Assembly: GCA_009780515.1 (NCBI GenBank)
Contig: WQZX01000011.1
Coordinates: 1-62,032 of the forward strand
From: Nocardioidaceae bacterium
GTDB lineage: Bacteria > Actinomycetota > Actinomycetes > Propionibacteriales > Nocardioidaceae
Length of the DNA: 62,032 nt
Direction of reading: 5' to 3'
In this document: piece by piece, positions 1 to 9,901 of the stretch
Layout: the number at the start of each line of letters is the position of its first letter
How positions within the stretch are numbered: the stretch's first letter is position 1
The notes under the pieces: model-generated
Database searches by the model: none
What the model saw: the letters and a program-made list of their open reading frames with translations, nothing else
Told to the model about the DNA's origin: nothing
Position numbers and translations under genes: made by a program

Positions 1-235
1 CTCCGTAGGTGCTGTCGGCCGGGAGCCCCGCGGCGGGTGAGGAGAACCCGACCGCCAGGGGTCTCGACAAGCTCGACCACCCTGGGTCAGGACCCGACCA
101 CCCGCCGGCCGGCGACGGCGCCCAACCGCAGGCCCCTCGTCCCGTAGCTGCTGTCGATCGCAACCCAAGCGGCGCACAAGGAAGCGCCCACCGAGCCGTC
201 GGCTCGACACGCCCAGGCGGCTCAGGCTTGCGAGA
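1..235. other. left-edge region without a convincing gene
   Basis: I see no credible coding region here; open frames are GC-driven shadows lacking recognisable domains. The only structured sequence is one copy of a repeat at 60-81 (GTCTCGACAAGCTCGACCAC core), listed separately. The kinase gene on the minus strand ends at 236, so its terminator, if any, should lie here, but I see no strong hairpin followed by a T-tract. Confidence 0.5.
60..81. repeat. GTCTCGA-type repeat copy (edge)
   Basis: The core GTCTCGACAAGCTCGACCAC differs at one base from the copy inside the carboxyltransferase gene at 43291-43312 (minus strand GTCTCGACAGGCTCGACCAC). It is an imperfect inverted repeat (GGT-GTCGAG against CTCGAC-ACC). 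This copy lies outside any gene I can support. Confidence 0.6.
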
Positions 236-1483
236 TCAGCGCCGACCCCTGCCCTTGCCGTGGTGACCCTTGGAGTGGCCGGGTCCGCCGTGGTGCGCGG
301 GGCCGGGCGGGTGGGGGTGGGGGTGAGGGTGAGGGTGAGGGTGCGGGTGGCGGCGAGGGGCGCTGTGGCGCGCGTGGTGGGCGTGCCGCCGGCGGTGCCG
401 GTGGACGGCGACGACGTGGTGGACCTGCCGGACCGGGACGGCCGTGGGCTTGGGGTGCCGGACCGTGGCGGCGGGGGTCGGCGCAGGGGGCGCGGCGGTG
501 CCGTCGGCATGGTCGGCGATCGAGGGGCCGACCAGCATCAGCCCGAGCAGCGCGACGGCCGCAGCCGCCGCGACGATCCAGCCGATGCGCACCTGGAGGC
601 GGCGGCGGGAGGGCGGGAGCACCGTGATGGCCTCCGTCGCCTCGGGCTCGTACGCCGGCGGGCTGGTCAGCAGCTCGCCGATCCGGTCGGCGGGCGGCCG
701 GTCGGCGGGCCGGCGGGCCGTCATGGAGGCCAGCGCACCGACCCACATCGGGCCCAGCGAGACCGGGAGGTCGGGTGCGGAGTGGATGCGCGCGTAGGCG
801 ACCTCCACCCCGGTGCCCTCGAACGCCCGGCGGCCGGTGAGCGCCTCGAGCAGCATCAGGCCGAGGGAGTAGACGTCCGCCTCGGGCCCGACCTTCTCCG
901 CGGCGACCTGCTCCGGCGCGATGTACGCCGGCGAGCCGATCACCTGGCCGTCCACCGTCGTGTCGTGGTTGGTCACGTCGGTGAGGCGCGCGATGCCGAA
1001 GTCGGCGAGCCGGACCCGGCCGTCCGCACCGAGCAGCACGTTGCCGGGCTTGACGTCGCGGTGCACCACGCCGTGGGAGTGCGCGTGGGCGAGCGCCGCG
1101 GCGATCTGGGTCGCCAGCCGGCGTACCTCCTCGGCAGGCATCGGTCCCTCGCCCAGGCGGTCGGCGAGGGTGCGGCCCTCGACGAGCTCCATGACCAGGA
1201 AGGGCTGCTCGTCGTCGAGGCCGACGTCGAGCAGCTTCACGATGCCGGGGTGGTCCAGCCGGGCGATCGCCCGCGCCTCGCGGGCGAAGCGTGCCCGGTC
1301 CGCCCGCCCGGCCTCGCCGCGCCGCAGCAGCTTGACAGCGACCTCGCGCTCGAGCACCACGTCCGTCGCGCGGTGGACGTCCGCCATCCCACCGCGACCG
1401 ACCAGAGGCCCGATGCGGTAGCGATCCGCGAGGAGCGTCTCGGTCTGCACCGCCGGTAGGTACCCCGATCCGAGCGATCTCAC
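236..1483 (-). CDS. membrane-anchored serine/threonine protein kinase with His/Pro-rich tail
   Basis: PknB-type eukaryotic-like kinase of 415 residues. The glycine loop GRGGMADV is near 29-36, the ATP lysine AVKLL at 51, the catalytic HRDVKPGN at 141-148, DFG at 161-163 and APEQ near 189-192. A single membrane helix (about 301-320) follows a basic stretch, so the kinase should be cytoplasmic. The outer part carries no PASTA repeats; instead it is rich in His, Pro, Arg and Gly, with a run of alternating His-Pro at about 379-392 encoded by hexanucleotide repeats near 310-350. The substrate is unknown. The GTG at 1483 gives the longest form; another GTG at 1450 starts close to the kinase fold and is possible. 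Kinase assignment is firm; any metal-binding role of the tail is inference. Confidence 0.93.
   Translation of the reverse strand: MRSLGSGYLPAVQTETLLADRYRIGPLVGRGGMADVHRATDVVLEREVAVKLLRRGEAGRADRARFAREARAIARLDHPGIVKLLDVGLDDEQPFLVMELVEGRTLADRLGEGPMPAEEVRRLATQIAAALAHAHSHGVVHRDVKPGNVLLGADGRVRLADFGIARLTDVTNHDTTVDGQVIGSPAYIAPEQVAAEKVGPEADVYSLGLMLLEALTGRRAFEGTGVEVAYARIHSAPDLPVSLGPMWVGALASMTARRPADRPPADRIGELLTSPPAYEPEATEAITVLPPSRRRLQVRIGWIVAAAAAVALLGLMLVGPSIADHADGTAAPPAPTPAATVRHPKPTAVPVRQVHHVVAVHRHRRRHAHHARHSAPRRHPHPHPHPHPHPHPPGPAHHGGPGHSKGHHGKGRGRR
310..350. repeat. GGGTGA-type hexanucleotide tandem repeat
   Basis: Imperfect 6-bp repeats (GGGTGA/GGGTGG on the plus strand) encode the His-Pro run of the kinase tail on the minus strand. 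Such a tract can change length by slippage in whole-codon pairs without breaking the frame. Confidence 0.7.
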
Positions 1484-1502
1484 CCCTCCGGCGGCCCCGG
1501 CA

Positions 1503-2174
1503 TCACAGCCGGTGGCCCCGGCGGTCGAAGTCGGTGTCGACCGTGCCGAACGAGACGTCGACCCAGCCGCGGTGGAGGCTCCCGGGCCGGGCGAGGGCGA
1601 TGTCGCACCCGGACAGCGAGCCGGCGACGGACGCGGCCGCCTGCGCGCAGTCGGCGCGCAGCTGCGACGCGCTGAAGCCGGCGAGGTCGAACGGGCTCCC
1701 GTCGAGCTTCGAGCGGGCGTTGCGCATGAGCGGCGTCAGGCCCTCGCCGTCGAAGTAGTCGTAGACCTGGGTGTGCCCGCCGTCGGCGGTCCGCACGTCG
1801 ACCTGTGCCTGGTCCGACGTCAGGTCCAGGTAGGTGATCCGGGTGCCGGGCCCCTTGCGCAGCGCGTCGAGCAGCCCGGCGTACCCCTGGTCGCTCAGCA
1901 GGCTGTACGACGCCCCGGCGGGGGCGTGGTGGTCCTCGACCAGCCCGATCACGGCCAGGCCCGCGACGACGGCCAGGCAGCCGACCGCCGCCCCGGCTCC
2001 GATCCGCCACCGGCCCGACCGCCCCGACCGCCCCGTCCCGCCGCGCGGAGCGGTCGAGGTGGGCGCGACCGGCAGGTCGTCGTACGGCGTCGGCGGGCGG
2101 GCCGGTCCGGGCTCGCCCTGTCGCTCGGCGGCCGATGCCGGGGGCTCGTAGGGCTCCCAGCGCTCGTCGGTCAC
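1503..2174 (-). CDS. membrane-anchored protein of unknown function (paralogue of the gene upstream)
   Basis: I do not recognise a named family. The 223 residues comprise a Pro-rich cytoplasmic N-terminus (1-55), one membrane helix (about 58-80) and an extracytoplasmic domain of about 140 residues with two cysteines (near 175 and 189). It resembles the product of 2171-2815 in layout: a helix, then a phrase like GY-x-x-L/F-x-x-L/A-x-x-GPG, a short acidic YD-x-D/F-x-GE/D segment, and an ending RRGHRL/DRAGHLTGR. Its ATG overlaps the stop of that gene (ATGA), indicating translational coupling. The kinase gene lies 19 bp downstream, so the three may be one transcript. Possibly a tandem duplication. 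Confidence 0.8.
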   Translation of the reverse strand: MTDERWEPYEPPASAAERQGEPGPARPPTPYDDLPVAPTSTAPRGGTGRSGRSGRWRIGAGAAVGCLAVVAGLAVIGLVEDHHAPAGASYSLLSDQGYAGLLDALRKGPGTRITYLDLTSDQAQVDVRTADGGHTQVYDYFDGEGLTPLMRNARSKLDGSPFDLAGFSASQLRADCAQAAASVAGSLSGCDIALARPGSLHRGWVDVSFGTVDTDFDRRGHRL

Positions 2175-2815
2175 TTCGGTGCCCGACGGCCCGTCAGGTG
2201 GCCGGCACGGTCGTAGAACAGGGCGGCGTCACCGCTCGTGGGGCCGTGGGCCGAGACCTCGACCCAGTCGGACTTGCCGTCGGCGACGTCGCTGCTGATC
2301 GAGACCGAGCAGGTCGCCTTCGGGTCGCCGAGCAGCTGCTCGGCCGCGGCGCAGCGCTGCGGCCAGTCGGAGATCGCGACGCCGGAGAGGTCGAACGGCT
2401 GGTCGGTCCTGTCGGTGGTCGTCGTCGGGGCCCCGAAGTCGCCGTCCCAGTCGTAGACCTTCGCCTTGCCCCCGGGGCCCTCGGCGATGGTCGCCTCGGC
2501 GTAGTGGTCGTTCATCTCGAGGTCGAGGACCTTCTTGTCCCCCGGCCCTGACGCCAGGTCGGCGATGAACTGCGCGTAGCCGTCGGAGGTCATCGGGTCG
2601 ATCGTGACGTGCGAGGTGCCCGATCCGCCGGCCAGCACGACCACGAAGACCAGGCACAGCGCGATGATCACGCCGAAGCCGCCGCCGAGGAACCACAGCG
2701 CCCAGTTGTGCCGCGGCGCGTCGGCGTGGGCCGAGGACGAGGCCGACCCGCCGTCGGCGACGTACGTCGAGGGGGCCTGGTGGTCCTCCCGCTGGTCCCG
2801 GTCACCTTGCGCCAC
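2171..2815 (-). CDS. membrane-anchored protein of unknown function
   Basis: Unrecognised family, 214 residues from a GTG at 2815. Layout: a polar, Ala/Ser/His-containing cytoplasmic N-terminus (to about 38), a membrane helix rich in Val/Leu (about 42-62), then an extracytoplasmic domain with two cysteines likely to pair. It shares layout and several short phrases with the downstream gene 1503-2174, which it overlaps by 4 nt. The frame stays open far upstream, but that extension would run back through the divergent kinase gene at 2907, so I place the start just before the hydrophobic helix. The neighbouring kinase suggests an envelope-sensing role, without direct evidence. Confidence 0.78.
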   Translation of the reverse strand: MAQGDRDQREDHQAPSTYVADGGSASSSAHADAPRHNWALWFLGGGFGVIIALCLVFVVVLAGGSGTSHVTIDPMTSDGYAQFIADLASGPGDKKVLDLEMNDHYAEATIAEGPGGKAKVYDWDGDFGAPTTTTDRTDQPFDLSGVAISDWPQRCAAAEQLLGDPKATCSVSISSDVADGKSDWVEVSAHGPTSGDAALFYDRAGHLTGRRAPK

Positions 2816-2906
2816 GGGCCGCAATCTAGTCGAGCCGCCTGAGAGCTTCCCCTGATCGACGCTGAGCGCTCGATAGTGTGGCCACCGCCACGAGGAGGTG
2901 GGAGCG

Positions 2907-4016
2907 GTGTTCGGCAGGCGCGGACAGTTCGGCAGCCAGGCCGATCGGACGACGTTCCGCACGCTCCACACCGCGTCGCTGATGACCGCCACGCTGCGCG
3001 ACGGCCTCAGCCGTACGACGGCCGAGCAGTCGGTGCGACACATGCGCACGCTCGTCTCCGCACCCGCCGTCGCGGTCACCGACACCGAGCGGCTGCTCGC
3101 CTGGGACGGCGTACGGTCCGCGCACGGCAGGCACGCCGCCGACCTGGCCCACGAGGTCTCGACGTACGGCGCGGCGACGGTCGTCCCGCACAACCGCTTC
3201 GACTGCGGCGACGCCCAGTGCGCGCTGAGGCAGGCGATCGTGGCGCCGCTGAGCGTCGGGGAGCGGGTCGTCGGCACCCTGCAGGTCTTCACCCAGCAGG
3301 CGTCGGCCGGCCGGGTGCGGGCCGCCACCGAGGTGGCCCGGTGGGTCTCCGCGCAGCTCGAGCTCGGCGAGCTGGACAGCTCGCGCCAGCGGCTGATGGC
3401 GGCGGAGGTGAAGGCGCTGCGCGCGCAGATCTCGCCGCACTTCGTCTACAACTCGCTGACCGCGATCGCGTCGTTCGTGCGCACCGATCCCGACCGGGCG
3501 CGCGACCTCCTCATCGACTTCGCCGACTTCACCCGCTACTCCTTCCGCAAGCTCGGCGACTACACGACGCTCGAGGAGGAGCTCTCCTCGATCCAGCGCT
3601 ACCTCGTGCTCGAGCAGGCCCGCTTCGGCTCCCGGCTCGGGGTGACCCTCCAGATCGCACCCGAGGTGCTGCCCGTGACGATCCCCGTCCTCTCGCTCCA
3701 GCCGCTGGTGGAGAACGCCGTACGCCACGGCCTGGCGCCCAAGCCCGAGGGTGGCTCGGTGACGATCTCGGCCCGCGACCTCGACCGCGAGGCCGTCATC
3801 ACCATCGACGACGACGGGGTCGGCGAGGACCCCGAGCGCATCCGCCGGGTGCTGTCCGGCGACGCCACCCTCGACTCGGTCGGCCTGGCGAACGTCGACG
3901 AGCGGCTGCGGTCCAGCTTCGGCGACGACTACGGCCTGGTCGTCGAGACCGCGCCCGGCGCCGGCACCCGCGTGACCGTCCGCGTCCCCAAGTACGCCGC
4001 CGGGGTGCGCCCATGA
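2907..4016 (+). CDS. LytS-type cytoplasmic sensor histidine kinase (GAF + His_kinase)
   Basis: Sensor of the LytS/YehU class, partner of the LytTR regulator that follows. It has no membrane helices. A GAF-like sensor region (about 30-150) precedes the His_kinase segment, whose phospho-acceptor His sits in QISPHFVYNSL, then an HATPase_c domain with PLVENAVRHGL (N box) and DDDGVG (G1). The GTG at 2907 has GAGGAGG eight bases upstream; a GTG at 2898 in the same frame overlaps that Shine-Dalgarno and is less likely. The stop overlaps the next start (ATGA). The downstream DUF485-like and SSS genes suggest it senses a monocarboxylate or its metabolic state, like BtsSR and YpdAB in enterobacteria (pyruvate). 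The signal itself is inference. Confidence 0.9.
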   Translation: MFGRRGQFGSQADRTTFRTLHTASLMTATLRDGLSRTTAEQSVRHMRTLVSAPAVAVTDTERLLAWDGVRSAHGRHAADLAHEVSTYGAATVVPHNRFDCGDAQCALRQAIVAPLSVGERVVGTLQVFTQQASAGRVRAATEVARWVSAQLELGELDSSRQRLMAAEVKALRAQISPHFVYNSLTAIASFVRTDPDRARDLLIDFADFTRYSFRKLGDYTTLEEELSSIQRYLVLEQARFGSRLGVTLQIAPEVLPVTIPVLSLQPLVENAVRHGLAPKPEGGSVTISARDLDREAVITIDDDGVGEDPERIRRVLSGDATLDSVGLANVDERLRSSFGDDYGLVVETAPGAGTRVTVRVPKYAAGVRP

Positions 4017-4750
4017 GCGGCACGACCCCGGCCCCGGCCAGCCTGCGCGTCCTGGTCGTCGACGACGAGCGGCCCGCCCTCGACGAGCTGGTCTACCTGC
4101 TCGAGGGCGACGAGCGCGTCGGCGAGGTCACCGGCTGCGACTCGGCCACCGAGGCCGTCGTGGCACTGCGCTCCTCGGCGTACGACGCGGTGTTCCTCGA
4201 CGTCGCCATGCCCGGCCTGTCCGGGCTGGATCTGGCTGCGGTGATCGGCCGCTCGGCCGACCCGCCGGCCATCGTCTTCGTGACCGCCCACGCCGAGCAC
4301 GCCGTGGACGCCTTCGACCTGCACGCGGTCGACTACCTCCTCAAGCCGGTGCGCACCGAGCGCCTGCGCGAGGCCGTACGACGCCTCGCCGAGGCCGGTC
4401 CCGATCGTCGCGACGACACGATCGCGGTGGAGCTGGGCGGCGTGACCCGGCTGATCCACCGCGACGAGATCCGCTACGTGGAGGTGCAGGGCGACTACAG
4501 CCGGCTGCACACCGACACGGGCTCCCACCTCGTGCGGCTCCCGATCAGCGCCCTCGAGGAGCGCTGGCGCGAGGGCGGGTTCGTCCGCATCCACCGGTCG
4601 CTGCTGGTGGCCCTCCACCACGTCGACGCGATCCAGGAGACGGCCGGCCGGCTGACCGTCCGGGTCGGCGGCCGCGACCTGCCGGTCTCCCGCCGCCTCA
4701 CGCCCGCGCTGCGCGAGCAGCTGCGCCGCACCCGCCGGGCCGAGGGATGA
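4013..4750 (+). CDS. LytTR-family response regulator
   Basis: Receiver domain (about 11-125) with acidic pair DD at 17-18, phospho-acceptor D63 in VFLDVAMPG, T91 and K111 in YLLKPV. A LytTR DNA-binding domain follows (about 145-240), with the typical phrases IRYVEVQGDYSRLHT and FVRIHRSLLVAL. LytTR proteins bind paired direct repeats upstream of transporter genes. It starts inside the stop codon of the histidine kinase gene and its own stop overlaps the next start, so the first four genes of this operon should be translated together. The probable target is the symporter of the same operon and possibly the acetate genes at 6.8-9.5 kb. Confidence 0.93.
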   Translation: MSGTTPAPASLRVLVVDDERPALDELVYLLEGDERVGEVTGCDSATEAVVALRSSAYDAVFLDVAMPGLSGLDLAAVIGRSADPPAIVFVTAHAEHAVDAFDLHAVDYLLKPVRTERLREAVRRLAEAGPDRRDDTIAVELGGVTRLIHRDEIRYVEVQGDYSRLHTDTGSHLVRLPISALEERWREGGFVRIHRSLLVALHHVDAIQETAGRLTVRVGGRDLPVSRRLTPALREQLRRTRRAEG

Positions 4751-5130
4751 ACCAGCCGCCGCCCCGGGTCCGCGTCACCGGTCCCCGACGCGGCCGGTCG
4801 CGACGCAGCACCGTCGTCGCCGAGATCGACGCGCAGACGGTGGTCGGCGACATCTACATCCGGTCGCTGATGCGCGGCCAGCTCCGGCTGGCGCTGGCCG
4901 TGACGGCGGTCCTGCTGGTCGCGGTGGCCTCGCTGCCGCTGGTCTTCGAGCGGTGGCCGGGGTTCGCGGCACACCGGCTCCTCGGCGTACCGCTGGTGTG
5001 GCTGCTGCCCGGGGTGGCCTGCTACCCGCTGCTGATCGCGCTGGCGTGGGTCTACGTACGACGGGCCGAGCGCAACGAGCGGGCCTTCGGCGAGCTGGTC
5101 GCGCAGGAGCCGCCCTGGAGCGAGGAGTGA
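4747..5130 (+). CDS. small two-helix membrane protein, DUF485-like symporter partner
   Basis: 127 residues: a basic N-terminus (1-45), two membrane helices (about 48-70 and 80-102) and a charged C-terminus. Small DUF485 proteins such as YjcH precede ActP/MctC-type acetate symporters in many bacteria, and this gene overlaps both its neighbours by 4 nt in the same position. The sequence itself is not a clear DUF485 match by eye, so the family label rests partly on context. Expected role: assembly or function of the sodium:solute symporter. Confidence 0.72.
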   Translation: MNQPPPRVRVTGPRRGRSRRSTVVAEIDAQTVVGDIYIRSLMRGQLRLALAVTAVLLVAVASLPLVFERWPGFAAHRLLGVPLVWLLPGVACYPLLIALAWVYVRRAERNERAFGELVAQEPPWSEE

Positions 5131-6647
5131 GGGACCTCGCCGGCACCCTCAGCGTCATCGCGATCGCCGCGGTCGCCCTGCTGACCCTCGCGGTCGGCGT
5201 CTTCGGCCTGCGCATCTCGCGCACCACCAGCGACTTCTACGTCGCCTCGCGCACCGTCGGACCGACGGTCAACGCGGCCGCGATCAGCGGCGAGTACCTC
5301 TCCGCCGCGTCGTTCCTCGGCGTCGCCGGCCTGATCGCGGCACGTGGGCCGGACATGCTCTGGTACCCGGTCGGCTGGACCGCCGGCTACCTCGTGCTGC
5401 TGCTCTTCGTCGCCGCCCCGCTGCGCCGCTCGCGGGCCTACACCGTCCCGGACTTCGCGGAGTTCCGGCTCGAGTCGTCGGCGGCCCGCAGCACCTCCAG
5501 CGTGCTCGTCGTGCTCATCGCGGTCTTCTACCTCGTGCCGCAGCTGCGCGGCGCCGGGCTGACCGTGCAGATCCTCACCGGTGCGCCGTCGTGGGTCGGT
5601 GCCGGCATCGTCGGGGTCGTGGTGCTGGTCAACGTCGCGGCCGGCGGGATGCGCAGCATCACCCTCGTGCAGGCCGTGCAGTACTGGATCAAGCTCGTCG
5701 CGCTGGTGCTGCCGCTCGCGGTCATCCTGGTCCTGCGCAGCGGCGGCGTGCACGGCGCGATCCACCGCATCCACGCCGCCGACTGGGGCAGCGACTGGGC
5801 GCCCGGCGGGCACAGCCTCTACCTCACCTACTCCCTCATCGCCGCGACCTTCCTCGGCACGATGGGCCTCCCCCACGTCGTCGTGCGCTACTACACGAAC
5901 AACGACGGCCGCACCGCTCGCCGTACGACGGTGGTGGTGATCGCGCTGCTCAGCGCCTTCTACGTCCTTCCCCCGGTGTACGCCGGCCTCGCCCGCGGCT
6001 ACCTGCACGGCAGCGGCAACACCGACACGATCATCCTGGGCCTGCCGAGCGCGGTGCTCGGCGGACAGCTCGGCGACGTGCTGACCGCGGTCCTGGCGGC
6101 GGGCGCGTTCGCGGCGTTCCTCTCGACCTCGTCGGGTCTCGTCGTCTCGGTCGCGGGCGTCGTCGGCCAGGACGTGCTCGGTCGCCGGATCGACGCGGTG
6201 CCCGCGTTCAGGATGGCGGCGATGCTCGCCACGGTCGGCGCCCTGGTGCTGACCGCGGCGAGCTCCGGCCTCTCCGTCGCCCACGCGGTGGAGCTCGCCT
6301 TCGCGGTGTCGGCGTCGACGTTCTGCCCGCTCCTGCTCCTGGGCATCTGGTGGCGGGGGCTGACCGGCCCCGGCGCGATCGCCGGGCTGGTGGCCGGCGG
6401 CGGCCTGTCGGTCGCGGCGGTCGTCGCAGCGTCGGTCGGCGCGACGGCGACCGGCTTCCTCGGCGACGTGCTGGCCCAGCCGGCGCTGTGCACGGTGCCG
6501 GTGGCCTTCGTGGTGATGGTCGGCGTCTCCCTCGCGACCGCACGCCACCGGCCCGAGCACGTCGCGCGCACGCTCGTGCGTCTGCACACGCCGGAGGCCA
6601 TCCAGGTCGACCGCGGCGGCTTCCGGGCCCGCGGGTCGATGGAGTAG
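5127..6647 (+). CDS. sodium:solute symporter, acetate/monocarboxylate type (ActP/MctC-like)
   Basis: SSS-family carrier of 506 residues with about 13 membrane helices, the usual size. Typical phrases: SDFYVASRTVGPTVNAAAISGEYLSAASFLG near the N-terminus (Na+ site region, shown in part), YTVPDFAEFR, and GTMGLPHVVVRYYTN, which is characteristic of acetate/pyruvate symporters. The GTG at 5127 lies inside the preceding stop (GTGA overlap). Encoded with a LytS/LytTR pair and a small partner protein, and followed by SatP and acetyl-CoA synthetase genes, it most likely imports acetate, propionate or pyruvate for carbon nutrition. Exact substrate cannot be read from sequence. Confidence 0.9.
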   Translation: MRDLAGTLSVIAIAAVALLTLAVGVFGLRISRTTSDFYVASRTVGPTVNAAAISGEYLSAASFLGVAGLIAARGPDMLWYPVGWTAGYLVLLLFVAAPLRRSRAYTVPDFAEFRLESSAARSTSSVLVVLIAVFYLVPQLRGAGLTVQILTGAPSWVGAGIVGVVVLVNVAAGGMRSITLVQAVQYWIKLVALVLPLAVILVLRSGGVHGAIHRIHAADWGSDWAPGGHSLYLTYSLIAATFLGTMGLPHVVVRYYTNNDGRTARRTTVVVIALLSAFYVLPPVYAGLARGYLHGSGNTDTIILGLPSAVLGGQLGDVLTAVLAAGAFAAFLSTSSGLVVSVAGVVGQDVLGRRIDAVPAFRMAAMLATVGALVLTAASSGLSVAHAVELAFAVSASTFCPLLLLGIWWRGLTGPGAIAGLVAGGGLSVAAVVAASVGATATGFLGDVLAQPALCTVPVAFVVMVGVSLATARHRPEHVARTLVRLHTPEAIQVDRGGFRARGSME

Positions 6648-6828
6648 CACCGAGGAGCCGCCGCTCGTCGTGCCAGACCTGCCGCTCGGCGCAGCCGCGC
6701 ACGGCCCCGGCGCAGGTGACGCGCCGCCTGACGAGCCACGGCGCGCGGTGTCTGTGAGCGGGGTCACAGGATCCCTAGCGTGGACCTGAGTGGCCGGCGA
6801 TGGTGCCGGCCCGACCTTAGGAGTCGAC
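6648..6828. other. intergenic promoter region of the acetate transporter gene
   Basis: About 180 bp between the symporter and satP-like genes. It holds a perfect CRP/GlxR-type palindrome (6753-6768) and an AGGAG ribosome site at 6819-6823. A weak -10-like TAGCGT lies at 6776-6781. I see no terminator hairpin for the upstream operon, so read-through into satP is possible. Confidence 0.6.
6753..6768. promoter_or_regulatory. CRP/GlxR-type operator TGTGAGCGGGGTCACA
   Basis: A perfect TGTGA-N6-TCACA palindrome, matching the consensus of CRP-family regulators. In corynebacteria and relatives the CRP homologue GlxR uses this motif and controls acetate metabolism genes. It lies 60 bp before the acetate transporter start. 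Only a weak partial match (TGTGA-N6-CCACC, 7477-7492) precedes acetyl-CoA synthetase. Confidence 0.65.
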
Positions 6829-7416
6829 ATGACCGAGACCCCCGTCAACAGGGGCGCGCACCTCGCCGATCCGGGCCCGCTCGGCCTGGCCGGCTTCGCG
6901 CTCACCACGTTCCTCCTCAGCTGTGTGAACTCCGGCCTCGTGAAGGACACCGAGGTCGCCGCCGTCCTCGGACTCGCGTTCGCCTACGGCGGTCTCGCCC
7001 AGCTCCTCGCGGGCATGTGGGAGTTCGCCAAGGGCAACACCTTCGGTGCCACGGCGTTCTCCTCGTACGGCGCCTTCTGGCTGTCCTTCTGGTGGATGGC
7101 CGAACACGGCGAGGACAAGGCCGCCGGCCACGGCGTCGCGCTCTACCTGTTCTGCTGGGGCATCTTCACGGCGTACATGTTCGTGGCCTCGCTCGGCCTC
7201 GGGAACCCCGCGCTGATGGTGGTGTTCGCGCTGCTGACCCTGACCTTCCTGCTGCTGGCCTTCGGCGGCTGGAACGACGCCGCGCCCGGCAGCGGCCTGA
7301 CCGCGGTGGGCGGCTGGTTCGGCCTGGCGACCGCGGTGGCGGCTTGGTACACCTCGCTCGCGGGCGTCGCCGCCTTCACCTTCAAGCGCCCGATCTTCCC
7401 CACGGGCGCCAAGTGA
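6829..7416 (+). CDS. satP: acetate uptake transporter, GPR1/FUN34/YaaH (SatP) family
   Basis: 195 residues with six predicted membrane helices. The family signature is recognisable in DPGPLGLAGFALTTFLLS at the N-terminus (NPxPLGL-like). SatP proteins take up acetate and succinate. The ATG at 6829 has AGGAG five bases upstream; an in-frame GTG at 6790 is less likely. It lies between a monocarboxylate symporter operon and acetyl-CoA synthetase, giving two uptake routes plus activation of the same substrate. A CRP/GlxR-type site precedes it, suggesting carbon-status control. Confidence 0.92.
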   Translation: MTETPVNRGAHLADPGPLGLAGFALTTFLLSCVNSGLVKDTEVAAVLGLAFAYGGLAQLLAGMWEFAKGNTFGATAFSSYGAFWLSFWWMAEHGEDKAAGHGVALYLFCWGIFTAYMFVASLGLGNPALMVVFALLTLTFLLLAFGGWNDAAPGSGLTAVGGWFGLATAVAAWYTSLAGVAAFTFKRPIFPTGAK

Positions 7417-7547
7417 TCCCGACGGATCTCTGCACGGATCTCTAGGGAGCGCGAGGGGTGGTCCGGGTTACTACTGTGTGACTCGGGCCACCCTTCGCGT
7501 TGTCCTGGGGACCGACCTGGAATCGAAACCGACGATTGGGAGTCGAC

Positions 7548-9521
<1,974 letters not shown>

Positions 9522-9539
9522 GCACTGCTGTTGCGCTGC

Positions 9540-9578
9540 AGGGAGGCGGTGGCCCATCTGGGGGGTCACCGCCTCTCT
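9540..9578 (+). terminator. hairpin terminator after acs
   Basis: Stem AGGGAGGCGGTGGCCC (9540-9555) pairs with GGGTCACCGCCTCTCT (9563-9578), with two G-U-type mismatches and a 7-nt loop. It lies 19 bp after the acs stop and just before the toxin-antitoxin promoter. Confidence 0.7.
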
Positions 9579-9612
9579 GTCGTTCAACGGACCGCCGCCT
9601 ACGGTCTGGGAC

Positions 9613-9646
9613 GACAGCATGGCATCAACAGTGATGCTATGCTGTC
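9613..9646. promoter_or_regulatory. 15-bp inverted-repeat operator over the vapBC-type promoter
   Basis: GACAGCATGGCATCA (9613-9627) and TGATGCTATGCTGTC (9632-9646) are inverted repeats matching at 14 of 15 positions, separated by ACAG. The dyad ends three bases before the antitoxin GTG and covers the likely -10 TATGCT (9638-9643). The -10 to GTG distance (6 nt) fits a leaderless transcript. This is the expected arrangement for autorepression by an antitoxin or toxin-antitoxin complex. Confidence 0.75.
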
Positions 9647-9649
9647 AAC

Positions 9650-9901
9650 GTGCGTACGACGGTGACTCTCGACCCCGACACCGAGCAGATCGTCCGCGAC
9701 CGGATGGCAGCCAAGGGTGTCTCCTTCAAGCGTGCGCTCAATGACGCCATCCGGGACGGGGCGCCGATGAGGGCAGACGTCGGATACTCCATGACGACCT
9801 ACGACATGGGCGTCCCGTTGATGGACCTCACGAAGGCGAACCAGATCACAGGCGAGCTCGAGGACGAGGAGCTGGTCAGGAAGATGCGCGAGGGTCGATG
9901 A
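9650..9901 (+). CDS. ribbon-helix-helix antitoxin, VapB type
   Basis: 83 residues. The N-terminus begins RTTVTLDPDTEQIVRD, typical of the beta strand and first helix of ribbon-helix-helix antitoxins, followed by FKRALNDAIRDG. The C-terminal part (about 45-83, acidic) should wrap the toxin. The GTG start lies directly at the predicted transcription start. The stop overlaps the toxin start (ATGA). It should bind the 9613-9646 dyad and neutralise the PIN toxin next door. Confidence 0.85.
   Translation: MRTTVTLDPDTEQIVRDRMAAKGVSFKRALNDAIRDGAPMRADVGYSMTTYDMGVPLMDLTKANQITGELEDEELVRKMREGR

Noticed and set aside
2816..3328. N-terminal extension of the membrane protein gene at 2171-2815
   Set aside because: It would overlap the divergent histidine kinase gene, and the extra residues show no helix or domain; the membrane segment starts soon after the GTG at 2815.
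7477..7492. CRP/GlxR site before acs (TGTGA-N6-CCACC)
   Set aside because: Only one half-site fits the consensus, so I do not list it as an operator.
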